Of a stretch of DNA of 64,000 bases, positions 17,654 through 28,000 are shown in pieces; the stretch's first letter is position 1; every line of letters begins with the position of its first letter. Made by a program: the position numbers and the translations under genes. The stretch spans positions 45,442-109,441 of the forward strand of contig JALNXD010000006.1 of assembly GCA_023230565.1 (NCBI GenBank), in the 5' to 3' direction. The notes below the pieces were generated by a model that saw nothing but the letters and a program-made list of their open reading frames with translations, had not been told where the DNA came from and made no database searches. This stretch comes from Syntrophales bacterium (GTDB lineage Bacteria > Desulfobacterota > Syntrophia > Syntrophales > UBA2210).

Positions 17654-20600
17654 GCAAAATAGGGAAAAAAAGTTTTTTAGATATATTTGATCGATTGGTT
17701 AAAGGCGGTGCAGGGAAGTTTTATGCAGCATTTACAATGCGTATACACGTGAGAGTGTATGTCGGGCGGGACGTTCACCGAGTGCCTGATGATTCCATTG
17801 TTTTTTTCCCGGTTCGGCAGGATGTTCTTTTTTGCGGCCTCGCAGGCATTCTTGCCTGGAAGCGAAAGGATAAAACCTGTTCTTCAATTATTGATGATCT
17901 TGAAAAATCAATTACTCTTGTTCTTGAGAAAGGCCTGAAAAAGATTCTTGATCTAAGCCTTAAACCTGAAGAATATCTGGGGGATGCCGAAAATCAAAAA
18001 CGGCTTGATGACACGCTTTTCATCCTCCGGGATACGGATCTTTTTGAGGCACTGTTCAAAGACGGCCGTTTGGCGGCGACATTGGAAGATCTTTCTTCCA
18101 GACTCGGCAGTTTTGTTAAATCGGAAGAAATTCTCCTCGATACAAATGCCGATTTTTTTTCTACAGGCCAACTGGAGCATATTAATAGACAGCTTAATCA
18201 AATCAAGGATTCTGCCTGGGCTTTTGAGTGTGATATTCTGTCGGCCATTCCACGTGTAAATGAGTTGAGAACGGTAAATGCAATGAATCCGGCTGATGGT
18301 GAGATTGGTACCTACAGAAAACTGGATTACCTGCTCAATAGCATAGACAGAATAGAGGTACGGGGGAGAGATTCCGCAGGGATTGAGATTATGCTCGACT
18401 TCGAAACGAATGAAGACTGGCGATTATGTCATGAAGAACTGCAGAAACGAGGGCTTTACAAGGAATTCGAGCGGCGGTCGGTTCAGGGGGATCTTTTAGA
18501 CGGCACAATTCGCCTTACATTACCCGGGTCCGGGGGCAGTCCTCTTTGTGCCTTTGTATATAAAACCGCTTCAGTTACAGGGGAGCTTGGAGAAAATACA
18601 CGTTATTTAAGGAAGGCCGTATCTTCCGATGCAATATTGAATCTGGTGCTCGGGAAGGCAAAGGGAGCTAAAGCATTCATGGCCCATACACGATGGGCTT
18701 CAGTAGGCGCAATAACCATTGAAAATTGTCATCCAGTCAATAACTTCGTAGCTTTTTCCGGTTCAGGGCAGCCATACATTCCTGAAAATTACCCGTTCTG
18801 CAAGTCAGGCGGGTGGTGTATTGATGTAGTATTAAATGGAGATATTGACAATTATTCTTCATTACGGGAGGCATACGAAAGAGAATATGCGGGCGAAATC
18901 GCCCATTCGGTAAGTACAGATACCAAAATAATTCCGCTGCAGATAGAGAGGTATCTTGCGTGCGGGCATTCACTGGCAGAAGCGTTCCGTCTGGCTGTCA
19001 ACGATTTTGAGGGATCCCAGGCGATTGCAATGCAGAGTACGCTTGAGCCGGGAAAAGTCTTTCTGGCTCTGCGCGGAGGCGGTCAGTCTCTTTATGTGGG
19101 GCTATGTGATTCTCATTATGTATATTCTTCGGAGATCTACGGCCTTGTGGAACTCGTGCCGGATTTCATTAAGATGGATGGAGAAAATGAGCGTATTGCA
19201 GGTGATTCTTCTACAAAAGGTCAGATATTTATTCTCAACAGCGGTGGCAAGGGAGGCATAGAAGGAATTGAAGCGTTTTATTATGACGGGCATTCCTTTG
19301 AGCTTGCCGATAAGATACAAAAGGCCGAGATCACGACAAGGGATATCGATAGAAGAAATCACCCCCATTATCTTCTGAAAGAAATTCTTGAAGCGCCTCT
19401 GTCTATGAAGAAGACTATGAGAGGAAAGTATCGGATACGAAATGATGGCGGAACTCCGGAAGTAATCTTTAATCTCGGAGAGGATATAGTCACCGATAAA
19501 TTGAAACGTGCGCTCGCGGAAGGCAGAATAAAGCGCATCTTCGTAATAGGGCAGGGAACGGCTGCTGTTGCCGGAGCAGGTATTGCTGATGCATTGGGAT
19601 TCTATCTTAAAAGCACATCTATCCGGATAGGAGCTATGAGGGCATCCGAATTAAGCGGATTTCTTGCGGAGAGAGATTTTCGTGACTGTCTTGTGATAGC
19701 AGTGACTCAGTCAGGAACGACAACCGACACTAACCGGGCCGTTGCAATGGCCCGCAGGCGGGGGGCACATCTTATTGCCATCGTAAACCGGAGGCAATCC
19801 GATATCACCCATATGGTCGATGGGGTTTTTTATACAAGTGACGGTCGGGATATCGAAATGTCGGTGGCCTCTACCAAGGCGTTTTATGCTCAGGTGACAG
19901 CAGGGTATATACTGGCACTCTTTTTTGCGTGTCATATGGGAACCGTACAAAAAGAAGCTGCATGGCGAAAGCTGAAAGATCTGGAACGCTGTCCGGATTT
20001 GATGAAAAAGGTGATTGCAGCACGGGGAGATATCAAACAATCCGCCTGGGAAATAGTGAAGAAAAAACGCTACTGGGCCGTCGTAGGAAGCGGACCGAAT
20101 AAGGTCGCGTCGGATGAAGTGAGAATCAAGCTGAGCGAGCTTTGTTATAAGACGATATCTTCCGATACGGTGGAAGACAAAAAGCACATCGATCTTTCAT
20201 CGGAACCTTTTATTTTGGTTTTGGCAGCGGGAAATCCTGAACCGGTCGTGGGAGATTTAGTCAAAGATGTTGCCATATTCAAAGCTCATGCTTCATCTGT
20301 TGCCGTTATTACAGAAGAAGGAGAAAAAAGATTCGAGGGAATTGCCGATGGAGTTATTGAAGTCCCTGCTTCACGTTATCCCGTCTCTGTGATACTCAAC
20401 ACGCTGGCAGGTCACCTTTGGGGATACTATGCCGCATGCAGCCTTGATGAAGAAGCTTTGCTGTTCCGTAATTTTAGAAGCGAATTGAGTAAAAGAATCA
20501 TAGCCATGGAGACTGCCGGTGCACGCCTTTTCGAACAAGTTGAAGACCCGGATTTACGAAGGAGCATAGAGGTTTTTTCTCTTGAATTTCATGAAAGAAA

Positions 20601-21441
20601 AGACAGAGGTTTTTTGTCTGCGTTAAGTGCCGAAAGTGCCGCTGATATTGCTTTGCTGCTGAAATATGCGTCCGGGAAGCTTCCATTGGAAGATTTCTGG
20701 ACCGATTTCAGAGGAAAGCGGGTCTCATCATCGCCCATCGATATGCTTGATATCGCAGTCGGACATGCCATAGACGAATTGGCGAGGCCGATTGATGCCG
20801 TTCGCCACCAGGCAAAAACCGTCACTGTCGGTACCAGCAGGAAAGAAGAGATTCCGAAAGGTGCGGTTTCCGATCTCATGCGAGCTCTGGGATTTTCACT
20901 CGAAAATATGACCGGAAAAAATGCCACGGCTTTGCAGCGGATCCAGAAGGCAGTGCAGGGTATAAAGGGATACACGCTTTATACTGTGGAAAATCTTGAT
21001 TTCGAGGGTAAGCCTCAGGAAATATCTACTATTTCAATTACCGAAAGAGGAGGTATTTCCACGACTATGATTTCAAGGATCGAAAAAAGCCGAAAACTGA
21101 TGGGGACCAAAAGGGCAATTGTCAGCACGGGAGATGTCTATGCCGGACTGGGAAAGTCAGATGGAGCGCCTTTTGTAATAATACCTCTTATCAACGATAA
21201 TGGGATAACAGGAAAAGTTCTTCTGGCGCATGTGGATTTCAATGATACGCTCAGTATAGAAGAAAAGAAAGAGATTCTGGGAGAAAAGTTCAACAGGATT
21301 ATAGATTTTGTGAGCGAATATAATGTTTCCTGGAGAGACAGCCTGGTTGAAACCTGTTCGGCGGCAACATTATTAGGGGAAAGCGCCGATATAATAGCCC
21401 GCAAAATTGTCGGGACAATCGGGATGAAAAACGGGTTCTGA
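17650..21441 (+). CDS. Giant GlmS-like protein: class II glutaminase plus two SIS domains
   Basis: 1263 residues, about twice the size of GlmS. A glutaminase-2 domain is spread over residues 60-510: FCGLAGIL at 61-68 matches the usual N-terminal MCGIxGI, and RGRDSAG (238-244), HTRWA (346-350), LNGD (395-398) and STDT (422-425) match the GlmS glutamine-binding residues. About 130 extra residues sit between the Cys segment and RGRDSAG. Tandem SIS sugar-phosphate domains follow (about 605-770, with TQSGTTTDT and VASTKAF; and about 810-960), then an unassigned 300-residue tail. The candidate nucleophile Cys62 is internal, so a 61-residue propeptide would have to be removed. It overlaps pyrG by ATGA. 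Substrate is unknown; an amino-sugar isomerase is likely. Confidence 0.8.
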   Translation: MSKIGKKSFLDIFDRLVKGGAGKFYAAFTMRIHVRVYVGRDVHRVPDDSIVFFPVRQDVLFCGLAGILAWKRKDKTCSSIIDDLEKSITLVLEKGLKKILDLSLKPEEYLGDAENQKRLDDTLFILRDTDLFEALFKDGRLAATLEDLSSRLGSFVKSEEILLDTNADFFSTGQLEHINRQLNQIKDSAWAFECDILSAIPRVNELRTVNAMNPADGEIGTYRKLDYLLNSIDRIEVRGRDSAGIEIMLDFETNEDWRLCHEELQKRGLYKEFERRSVQGDLLDGTIRLTLPGSGGSPLCAFVYKTASVTGELGENTRYLRKAVSSDAILNLVLGKAKGAKAFMAHTRWASVGAITIENCHPVNNFVAFSGSGQPYIPENYPFCKSGGWCIDVVLNGDIDNYSSLREAYEREYAGEIAHSVSTDTKIIPLQIERYLACGHSLAEAFRLAVNDFEGSQAIAMQSTLEPGKVFLALRGGGQSLYVGLCDSHYVYSSEIYGLVELVPDFIKMDGENERIAGDSSTKGQIFILNSGGKGGIEGIEAFYYDGHSFELADKIQKAEITTRDIDRRNHPHYLLKEILEAPLSMKKTMRGKYRIRNDGGTPEVIFNLGEDIVTDKLKRALAEGRIKRIFVIGQGTAAVAGAGIADALGFYLKSTSIRIGAMRASELSGFLAERDFRDCLVIAVTQSGTTTDTNRAVAMARRRGAHLIAIVNRRQSDITHMVDGVFYTSDGRDIEMSVASTKAFYAQVTAGYILALFFACHMGTVQKEAAWRKLKDLERCPDLMKKVIAARGDIKQSAWEIVKKKRYWAVVGSGPNKVASDEVRIKLSELCYKTISSDTVEDKKHIDLSSEPFILVLAAGNPEPVVGDLVKDVAIFKAHASSVAVITEEGEKRFEGIADGVIEVPASRYPVSVILNTLAGHLWGYYAACSLDEEALLFRNFRSELSKRIIAMETAGARLFEQVEDPDLRRSIEVFSLEFHERKDRGFLSALSAESAADIALLLKYASGKLPLEDFWTDFRGKRVSSSPIDMLDIAVGHAIDELARPIDAVRHQAKTVTVGTSRKEEIPKGAVSDLMRALGFSLENMTGKNATALQRIQKAVQGIKGYTLYTVENLDFEGKPQEISTISITERGGISTTMISRIEKSRKLMGTKRAIVSTGDVYAGLGKSDGAPFVIIPLINDNGITGKVLLAHVDFNDTLSIEEKKEILGEKFNRIIDFVSEYNVSWRDSLVETCSAATLLGESADIIARKIVGTIGMKNGF

Positions 21442-21442
21442 A

Positions 21443-22066
21443 ATGATTTCAATAATAGATTATGGTGCGGGAAATCTGAAGTCGGTCGCACGTGCTTTCG
21501 GTTATCTCGGGATACGCTGCCGGATTACCGCGAAGCCCCGCGAAATTTTATCATCAGATAAAGTAGTTTTTCCAGGAGTCGGTGCGGCAGCTTCGGCAAT
21601 GCAGACAATCACATCGCGCGGTCTCGACTCGGTTATCAAAGAAGCGGTCTATTTGAAAAAACCGTTTCTCGGTATATGTCTCGGGGCACAGATAGTGCTC
21701 GATTCGAGTGAAGAAGACAGAGGTGTGCCTTGTCTGGGAATCCTTCCCGGAGCAGCACTGAGATTTCGGAACAGCCATTTAAAAGTGCCTCATATGGGAT
21801 GGAATTCCATAGCCGTTCTTCGCCCGCATCCGGTATTGGCCGGAATTGACCGCAAAGACCAGTTTTATTTCGTCCACTCCTATTATGCTGCATGTGCTAT
21901 ATCGAGCGATGTAATTGCTGTAACAGCTTATGGAATTGAATTTTCGTCTATTATCGGCCGGGACAATGTAATAGCCGTCCAGTTTCACATTGAAAAAAGC
22001 GGCCCCGCGGGTCTTCGTCTGCTCAAAAATTTTTCCGAATGGAATGGAGTTGTCGAGCCGTGTTAA
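21443..22066 (+). CDS. hisH: Imidazole glycerol phosphate synthase glutaminase subunit HisH (or HisH-like)
   Basis: 207-residue class I glutaminase. The triad is complete: the Cys in FLGICLGAQ, His in VQFHIEKSG and the Glu that follows. PHMGWN and FVHSYYA are HisH signatures. It supplies ammonia to HisF through the beta-barrel. It starts one base after the previous stop and overlaps hisF. No other his genes lie in the window, so a specialised HisH2/HisF2 pair that amidates another sugar-like compound, as known in some polysaccharide pathways, remains possible. Confidence 0.88.
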   Translation: MISIIDYGAGNLKSVARAFGYLGIRCRITAKPREILSSDKVVFPGVGAAASAMQTITSRGLDSVIKEAVYLKKPFLGICLGAQIVLDSSEEDRGVPCLGILPGAALRFRNSHLKVPHMGWNSIAVLRPHPVLAGIDRKDQFYFVHSYYAACAISSDVIAVTAYGIEFSSIIGRDNVIAVQFHIEKSGPAGLRLLKNFSEWNGVVEPC

Positions 22067-22836
22067 GCAAGCGAATTATTGTCTGCCTTGATGTAAGAGC
22101 TGGTATGACGACCAAGGGCATCAAATTCGAAGGGAATATTGATATTGGTGATCCTGTCGAAATGGCGGTCAAATACTATGAAGAAGGGGCTGATGAACTT
22201 GTTTTTTATGATATCACCGCCTCTCACGAGAAACGGAATATAGTGATCGACGTTGTGAATGCCGTAGCGGAAAACATTTTCATTCCCTTTTCAGTGGGAG
22301 GGGGACTTCGCACTCTCAAAGATATGGAAGCGGTATTACAAGCCGGTGCCGAGAAGATAAGCGTGAATACGGCGGCCGTTCTGAATCCGGAACTTATAAG
22401 GCAGGGTGCCGGAGCTTTCGGAACCCAGTGCATCGTTCTGGGAATGGATGTCAAAAAAGTGCCCGCTCGTTCTGATATTGCTTCGCATTACGAAGTAGTG
22501 ATAAATGGGGGGCGAACGTATACTGGCATTGATGCCCTGGAGTGGGCGAAAAGAGCCGAAGATATGGGGGCCGGCGAGATTTGCCTGAATTCAATTGATG
22601 CCGATGGAACAACGCTAGGTTACGAGCTGGCATTGACTTCCATGATATCAGAACGTGTCTCCATCCCGGTAATTGCATCGGGTGGCGCGGGAAAACCGGA
22701 GCACCTGCGTGATGTTTTTGTTGAAGCGGGTGCTGATGCGGCTCTTATTGCATCAATGGTTCACTATGGAGAGTATCGTCTGGCCGAAATTAAAAAATAT
22801 CTGGCAGCAGAAGGCATTTCTGTCCGATGCGTTTGA
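22060..22836 (+). CDS. hisF: Imidazole glycerol phosphate synthase cyclase subunit HisF (or HisF-like)
   Basis: 258-residue (beta/alpha)8 barrel that uses ammonia from HisH. The GTG at 22060 gives the canonical beginning L-S-K-R-I-I-V-C-L-D-V with catalytic Asp11, and GGAG lies 10 bases upstream. The second catalytic Asp is in GMDVKK. FSVGGGLRTL and IASGGAGKPEH are the phosphate-binding loops. The segment after strand 1, RAGMTTKGIKFEG, departs from the usual K-D-G-R-V-V-K-G form, which hints at a HisF2-type paralogue. Together with hisH it ends the block of glutamine-using genes. Confidence 0.87.
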   Translation: MLSKRIIVCLDVRAGMTTKGIKFEGNIDIGDPVEMAVKYYEEGADELVFYDITASHEKRNIVIDVVNAVAENIFIPFSVGGGLRTLKDMEAVLQAGAEKISVNTAAVLNPELIRQGAGAFGTQCIVLGMDVKKVPARSDIASHYEVVINGGRTYTGIDALEWAKRAEDMGAGEICLNSIDADGTTLGYELALTSMISERVSIPVIASGGAGKPEHLRDVFVEAGADAALIASMVHYGEYRLAEIKKYLAAEGISVRCV

Positions 22837-22937
22837 CTTCTGTGCGATTTCACATGGATTCTTCCGTAAAGTATCAAATTACTTTTTTCTCACAATAAGG
22901 GATTGAGAATGCCTCATAAAAATGCTATTTTCTCTCC

Positions 22938-23273
22938 ATGCCTATTTATGAATACGAATGCAGTTCCTGCGGGACAATAGTAAGCACGCTGGTCAGGGGA
23001 TATGATGATCCTGACGGGCTGGTGTGTGAATCCTGCGGATCGAAGGAGTTACGGAGGATTATTTCGAAGGTGAGTTTTCATCTCTCACAAGGTGACAGGA
23101 TTAATTCTTATAGGACCGGATCCGAAAAGGATGATAATTTTTACAGAGACTCGAGAAATATAGGGCTTCGAGCCGAGCAGATGCTCAAGCACGCGGGAGT
23201 GGAACCGAACGATGCCTTTAAATCAAAGCTGGAAAACCTTCGTTCCGATCCTTCACGTGTTTTGAAAGAATAA
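22938..23273 (+). CDS. FmdB-family zinc-ribbon protein
   Basis: 111 residues. It starts MPIYEYECSSCGT, the exact signature of the FmdB/CxxC-CxxC putative regulatory proteins. Cys pairs at CSSC (9-12) and CESC (about 31-34) form the zinc ribbon. The rest is polar, without a recognised domain. The function of the family is not firmly established; small regulatory or RNA-binding roles are proposed. It converges with the next gene, stops 7 bases apart. Confidence 0.88.
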   Translation: MPIYEYECSSCGTIVSTLVRGYDDPDGLVCESCGSKELRRIISKVSFHLSQGDRINSYRTGSEKDDNFYRDSRNIGLRAEQMLKHAGVEPNDAFKSKLENLRSDPSRVLKE

Positions 23274-23280
23274 TCATAAG

Positions 23281-23580
23281 CTAATCTCTGATGAGTTGAA
23301 TTTCGGTAAGCACACCTCCCGTAAATATCAGAACAGTATAAAAACCATGCTCGGGACCATAGACCCATTTTTCTATGACAAGCTCTCTGTTCCCACGTGT
23401 CGTTAATGTATAACCTATGACATCCTGTAAAACGGGTTCTCCGCATTTTCTTATGACATCGAACCGGTGATCCCCTTCCCTGATGAGATTCGTACCGCAC
23501 CTGTACGCGTGGGAAGACCCCGCCATAGTTATAAAAAAACAAACTACGCACATCACATACATTTTGATATGACGGACCAT
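23281..23580 (-). CDS. Small secreted DUF2845-like protein
   Basis: 99 residues with an N-terminal signal peptide (about residues 1-22, ending near SHA). The mature part, YRCGTNLIREGDHRFDVIRKCGEP with two Cys and a C-terminal FTGGVLTEIQLI, matches the DUF2845 family of short periplasmic proteins. I place the start at the ATG at 23580, preceded by AAAGGA; a longer frame to 23679 lacks a ribosome site. No function is known for the family. Confidence 0.75.
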   Translation of the reverse strand: MVRHIKMYVMCVVCFFITMAGSSHAYRCGTNLIREGDHRFDVIRKCGEPVLQDVIGYTLTTRGNRELVIEKWVYGPEHGFYTVLIFTGGVLTEIQLIRD

Positions 23581-24025
23581 GTCTTGTCCTTTCCATTCTT
23601 TTTTTATTGACGTTTCATCGATTCGCTCCGGCCTCATATGAGAAGAGAAACAGACCTCCTGCAACACATGAGTGCGCACATTTGCCCACTACAACCAGAA
23701 CTTTCCGGACTGACTGATATGAAAAGGATTTCAGCTGGACTGCACACAGGAGATTCGAATATGCGCTTTGGTCAAAATTGCATGCTGGAAGAAAAGGTAT
23801 ACACCAGAAAAATAAATGTCATTTTTTAAAAATCAAATTATTTAAATGATAGATAGAAAGAGTTTTGCTGTCAAGATCGTAGTTATACGAAGTATGTCAA
23901 TGGTCCTGCTGTTCTCAGGAATAAATGGAACAGGCGCCACATTCCGTGCAATCACTTTGCCCGAACCTCAAGGATGCCACTGAAGATTCCATAGCTGCGT
24001 TAGAATCTTCAGTGGCTCACTACAC
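23581..24025. other. Intergenic region with a perfect 14-bp inverted repeat (23976-24016)
   Basis: No gene seen. The inverted repeat has arms GCCACTGAAGATTC (23976-23989) and GAATCTTCAGTGGC (24003-24016) with a 13-base loop. It lies 10 bases beyond the stop of the hsp20 pair, so it could end that transcript, but no T-tract follows on either strand, which would argue for an mRNA-stabilising or processing hairpin instead. Confidence 0.55.
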
Positions 24026-24430
24026 TTATTCTGCCTTTACTGATATTTTCTTGGGTTTTGCTTTCTCGGCCTTCGGAAGCTTGAGACGCAAAACTCCATT
24101 TTTGGCGGACGCCTCTATTTTTTTATGATCGATTACATCAGTGAGAGTAAAGGACCTTCTATAATCTCCCATATTATACTCGGCATGAATTAAACGGTAA
24201 TTTTTCCGCAATGGAGCCTCTACTGTTCCCTTGATTGTTAACACGTCGTTTTCGAGATTTATATCAATTCCTCGAGTGTCTACGCCGGGCATATCCGCCG
24301 TAAGAAGCAGCATATCATTATCTTCCACTATATCGACCTGCGGAATGAACACAGGCCTGTTTCTCAAATTTTCAGTTTCAGATAACGTATGCTCCTTTTT
24401 TACTTCCAGGTCTTTTTCTCTATCTGCCAT
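24026..24430 (-). CDS. Small heat-shock protein Hsp20 (second of a pair)
   Basis: 134-residue alpha-crystallin-family holdase chaperone. The core runs from PQVDIVEDNDMLLLTADMPG to the typical A-x-x-x-N-G-V-L-x-L motif (SAKNGVLRLKLPK), and the tail ends in KKISVKAE with an I-x-V. The start ATG at 24430 follows GGAGGTGG. It lies 16 bases after the first hsp20 gene. Both proteins end in the same VKAE, a sign of a tandem duplication. Confidence 0.93.
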   Translation of the reverse strand: MADREKDLEVKKEHTLSETENLRNRPVFIPQVDIVEDNDMLLLTADMPGVDTRGIDINLENDVLTIKGTVEAPLRKNYRLIHAEYNMGDYRRSFTLTDVIDHKKIEASAKNGVLRLKLPKAEKAKPKKISVKAE

Positions 24431-24446
24431 AATGACCACCTCCTCC

Positions 24447-24890
24447 TTATTCTGCCTTTACGGTTATTTTTCTGGGCTTTTCTTCTTCAGCCCGTGGAAT
24501 CTTTATGGTCAAAATGCCTTTTTCATATATCGCTTCTATCCTGTCTTCTTGTGCATGGAATGGAAGTCGGATTTTTCTTTTGAACGCTCCATGGGGCCGT
24601 TCCTGTCTATGATATTTGCCTCCCTCCTTAAGCCCTTCGGAAATTCTCGATCCGCTTAAATCAAGCACGTCACCCTCTAGGGATATATTTATATCGCCGG
24701 GGTCAATGCCTGGAATCTCGGATGAGAGAATTACATCGTTTTCACTCATCCACATGTTAATTGCCGGAAAACTCTGAAGGTAATTTACAGTTTGTCCTGT
24801 CAGCAGCCTATCCATTTCCTGCTGCATTTGATCAAGATTGCGCCAGATATCCGGCATCCAGTTTACATCGTGCAACCCTGTCAACCACAT
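24447..24890 (-). CDS. Small heat-shock protein Hsp20 (first of a pair)
   Basis: 147-residue Hsp20. The N-terminal arm is aromatic and acidic (IWRNLDQMQQEMDRLL), as in class A sHSPs. The crystallin core shows SEIPGIDPGDINISLEGDVL and YEKGILTIKIPRAEEEKP. It ends in KITVKAE, matching the I-x-I/V oligomerisation motif. AGGAGG is about 9 bases before the ATG. It probably forms mixed oligomers with its neighbour. Confidence 0.93.
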   Translation of the reverse strand: MWLTGLHDVNWMPDIWRNLDQMQQEMDRLLTGQTVNYLQSFPAINMWMSENDVILSSEIPGIDPGDINISLEGDVLDLSGSRISEGLKEGGKYHRQERPHGAFKRKIRLPFHAQEDRIEAIYEKGILTIKIPRAEEEKPRKITVKAE

Positions 24891-24958
24891 AGTTCGATCC
24901 TCCTTTCTCCCTTACGCTCAACCTTTTGTTATTACTGTTTAATTATTAATTTACTATT

Positions 24959-24987
24959 TAATTAAGCATCGTTTTCGACTTTGTCAA
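24959..24987 (-). promoter_or_regulatory. Likely promoter of the hsp20 pair
   Basis: On the minus strand TTGACA (24987-24982), a 17-base spacer, then TAATTA (24964-24959). The leader before the first hsp20 start is about 60 bases. The -35 lies in CCTTGACA, which is also compatible with a heat-shock sigma factor. I saw no CIRCE-type inverted repeat. Confidence 0.5.
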
Positions 24988-25096
24988 GGTGGTAAAAGGT
25001 AAGATCTTTCAAGCAGCGAAATTATCCCCGAATAAAACAGAAGAATGACAAAATTCCAACGTAGTGGTTGTGTGTGAGGTTACGAAAATGTTGCTT

Positions 25097-28000
25097 TCAA
25101 GCCCTCTTGAATGTCAGGAAGGGTATAATTGATTCATTCTTGTTCCCTCCAGTTCCGTCATATGTAATTGAGACAATTGGAACACCGGTTTTTTTTTGTA
25201 TTCTGTCAGCCATTGCTTCTGTAACGAGGGAAGGACAGCAGAAGGCCGGACTGGTCTGTACAAAAAGGGAAATGTCTGGATGATTTTCAAGTAAATAAAA
25301 AATTTTGAGTATATTGTCCATAGACTCTCCTGTATGTTCTATTCTCAGATTGTATTCAGAAAGAATTTTTCGGGATGGCGTATCATACGCAGGTTCAGGA
25401 GTTTCTATTATCTGTTTGAAGTATTTGGTATAACGTGTTTCCATTTTTGTGAGGAGGGAAATGAGCCCCCCGGAAGAAAAGACTTCGAGAAAACGTCCTT
25501 CATACAGCCATTTTCTGAAATAAGGGCGGGCAATCATTTTCACATAAGAACTGTAAGGGGTTGTGACAACCTCTCCTCCGTGATCTTCTATAAAATGAAT
25601 AAGATTTTGATTCATCACATCATTATCACGCACGTAAAGATCACCGAAAATAGCCACTTTGGGTCGCCTGATAGCGCGGTTTTCGGTTTCAATGGATTTA
25701 AACCGCAAGACGGTTTCAGCGACTGCCTCTTCTTTCGAGCATTTGCCAAGGAAGGCATCACTAAAAAGATGAACACTTTCTTCAATTATTTTGTCGGTAG
25801 TGCCCTTCAATTTTTCATACGGTCTTATCAAGCATCCCATTTTCCTTACGATGCCCCCAAACATGAACGCAAAGTAGGCATTCACAGGTATTCTGACAGA
25901 CAGGTCCGACATAGAAAGTCCCCCCGTGTATACCTGTGCCTCTTCCATGCCGTGCCCATGAGATTCTAAAATGTATTTTATGTGACTTTTAAAAAGCCTG
26001 AGGTTGCATGGAATAATGGAATCCATCATCCAGAGCGCCGTGTTTCCTGGATCAAGATCGTATTTTTCTATATAGTTGATAAATTCTGATGCAATTATAT
26101 TAAGCGGTATGCACTGCCCGGTATTTAATCTCAGACTTTTTTGAATTATTGATTCGCTTTCTTCCATAAGTCTTGCATCTATTCCGGCTTTGCGCAAACA
26201 GACCATGAGAAGCCTGAGAGAAAGATTATCCCAGTTAGGGAACAAAAGCGTTTTTCCCTTAAGTTTTCTTACTGCAGGCACAACTGTTCTCCGGCGGCCT
26301 GCCGTAGCAGTCTTTTGCGTTTTTTCCAAATGGTTCTTGAAGGATCTTGCTGCGGCTTCAATTCTTGTTTCATACCCCACGCTTGAATCATGCTCGTCCA
26401 GTTGCAACATCAGATACGGTTTCCCGGCCGATTCCATTATTTTTTTAAAGTACTCGATGACAAAAGAATCCGGTGAGCATCTGAAGGATGTAATCAATAC
26501 AGGATAGGAAAATCTTGAAATACCGATTATTTGGGCGGCTTCAAGGATTTTTGCTGCATAATGCCAGTGGAATTCGTTGAGTAAAGGTTTGATGGGTTCC
26601 GTCTGTCTCCCGTCGCAGGAGAGCATATCCTGATAGAAGATTTTAATGCCCATGGAAGCAAAAATATCGGGAATCCCCTTGTTCATTTTATTATCAAGAA
26701 TAGTATATGGTCTTCCAAGAAGAACGACATGGAATTCTTCTTTTCCATCTGTTTCTTTTATATATCTCTCGCGCATCTTGCAAAGACATGATTCCTTGTG
26801 GGCAATAGCTCGATCATACGCTTTGGAGACTTCCAAAAAGCTTGGCGGATGCGAAAAGAGAGGTTTGAAAGTACGATACAGTTCTTTTTTCACATGCAGC
26901 CGGCTGTAGCGGTAATATAATAAGGGCGCAAGAATCCGGCCACGCCTGTTATGCGACATATTCTGCGCAAGTGCCGGTGCGAATTGTGAATAATAACAAT
27001 AGTTGCGGCGTATGTCCGGAGTATTCGTTTTCTGTTCCATGTAATATGGTGTAAAGACAAAATCGCTTTTATCAAGAAGATAATCGACATGGCCATGGAA
27101 GGCGGCCATAGGTGCGCAGAATTCTGCTCCGGCTAATCTTTTCCCGTTACTTAAGGCGGTTTCACATACTTCACTTGATACTGAGCGTATTGCCAGTTCC
27201 TTAAAAAAAGTTTTCCAGAAAAACGTGTCCTCTCTTAGATATAAGGCTGCAGGAATTCCGATTGTAATATCCGATCTGCATTCGTATATCTTTGATATGT
27301 CAGTAATGTTTTTACGTGCCTTCAAAAGATCGAAACCTGAAGTATTGTTATTGATATATCTTTTGGTTTCATAATCTCTTCCACAAAGAAATCCATATGC
27401 TGTTTTCCTGCCGTCGATTTGCGCAACAGTGATTTTGCAGTGATTTGTGCAAATGTTACAAATTTCCGATTTTACCGGTATTTTTTTTCCGATAAGATCT
27501 CTGCCCCTGAAAGCTGTCTTGCTGATATTCTGATCACGGAGCACGAGTGCGACGCCAAGGGCTCCTGCTACATGACAATAGGGGGATACATGAATAGGCT
27601 TTCCCAGCCTTTTTTCGAAGGCAGCCACGAGGGCTCTGTTTTTTGCAGTTGCGCCTTGAAAGAGGATGCACTCCCCCATGCTACTCTCTATGGCCACTTT
27701 TGTGAGATAGTTTTCTGTAATGGAATGAAGAACTGACGCCAGTACCTGGTTTGTAGAATAGCCCAGATTCAAATAGTGATTGAGATCGCGTTCCATAAAG
27801 ACGGTGCATCGGTCGGACGTGACGGGAGATCGCTCGTTTTCCGTCCTGGCAGAATATTCGGAAAGAGGGCATCCGAGTTTTTCCGCCTGCTCTTCGATGA
27901 AACTGCCTGTTCCGGCGGCGCACACTGTATTCATTGCGCAGAAAGTCACCATTTGATTCGCAAGAGTTGTGAATTTGGAATCCTGCCCGCCGATTTCTAT

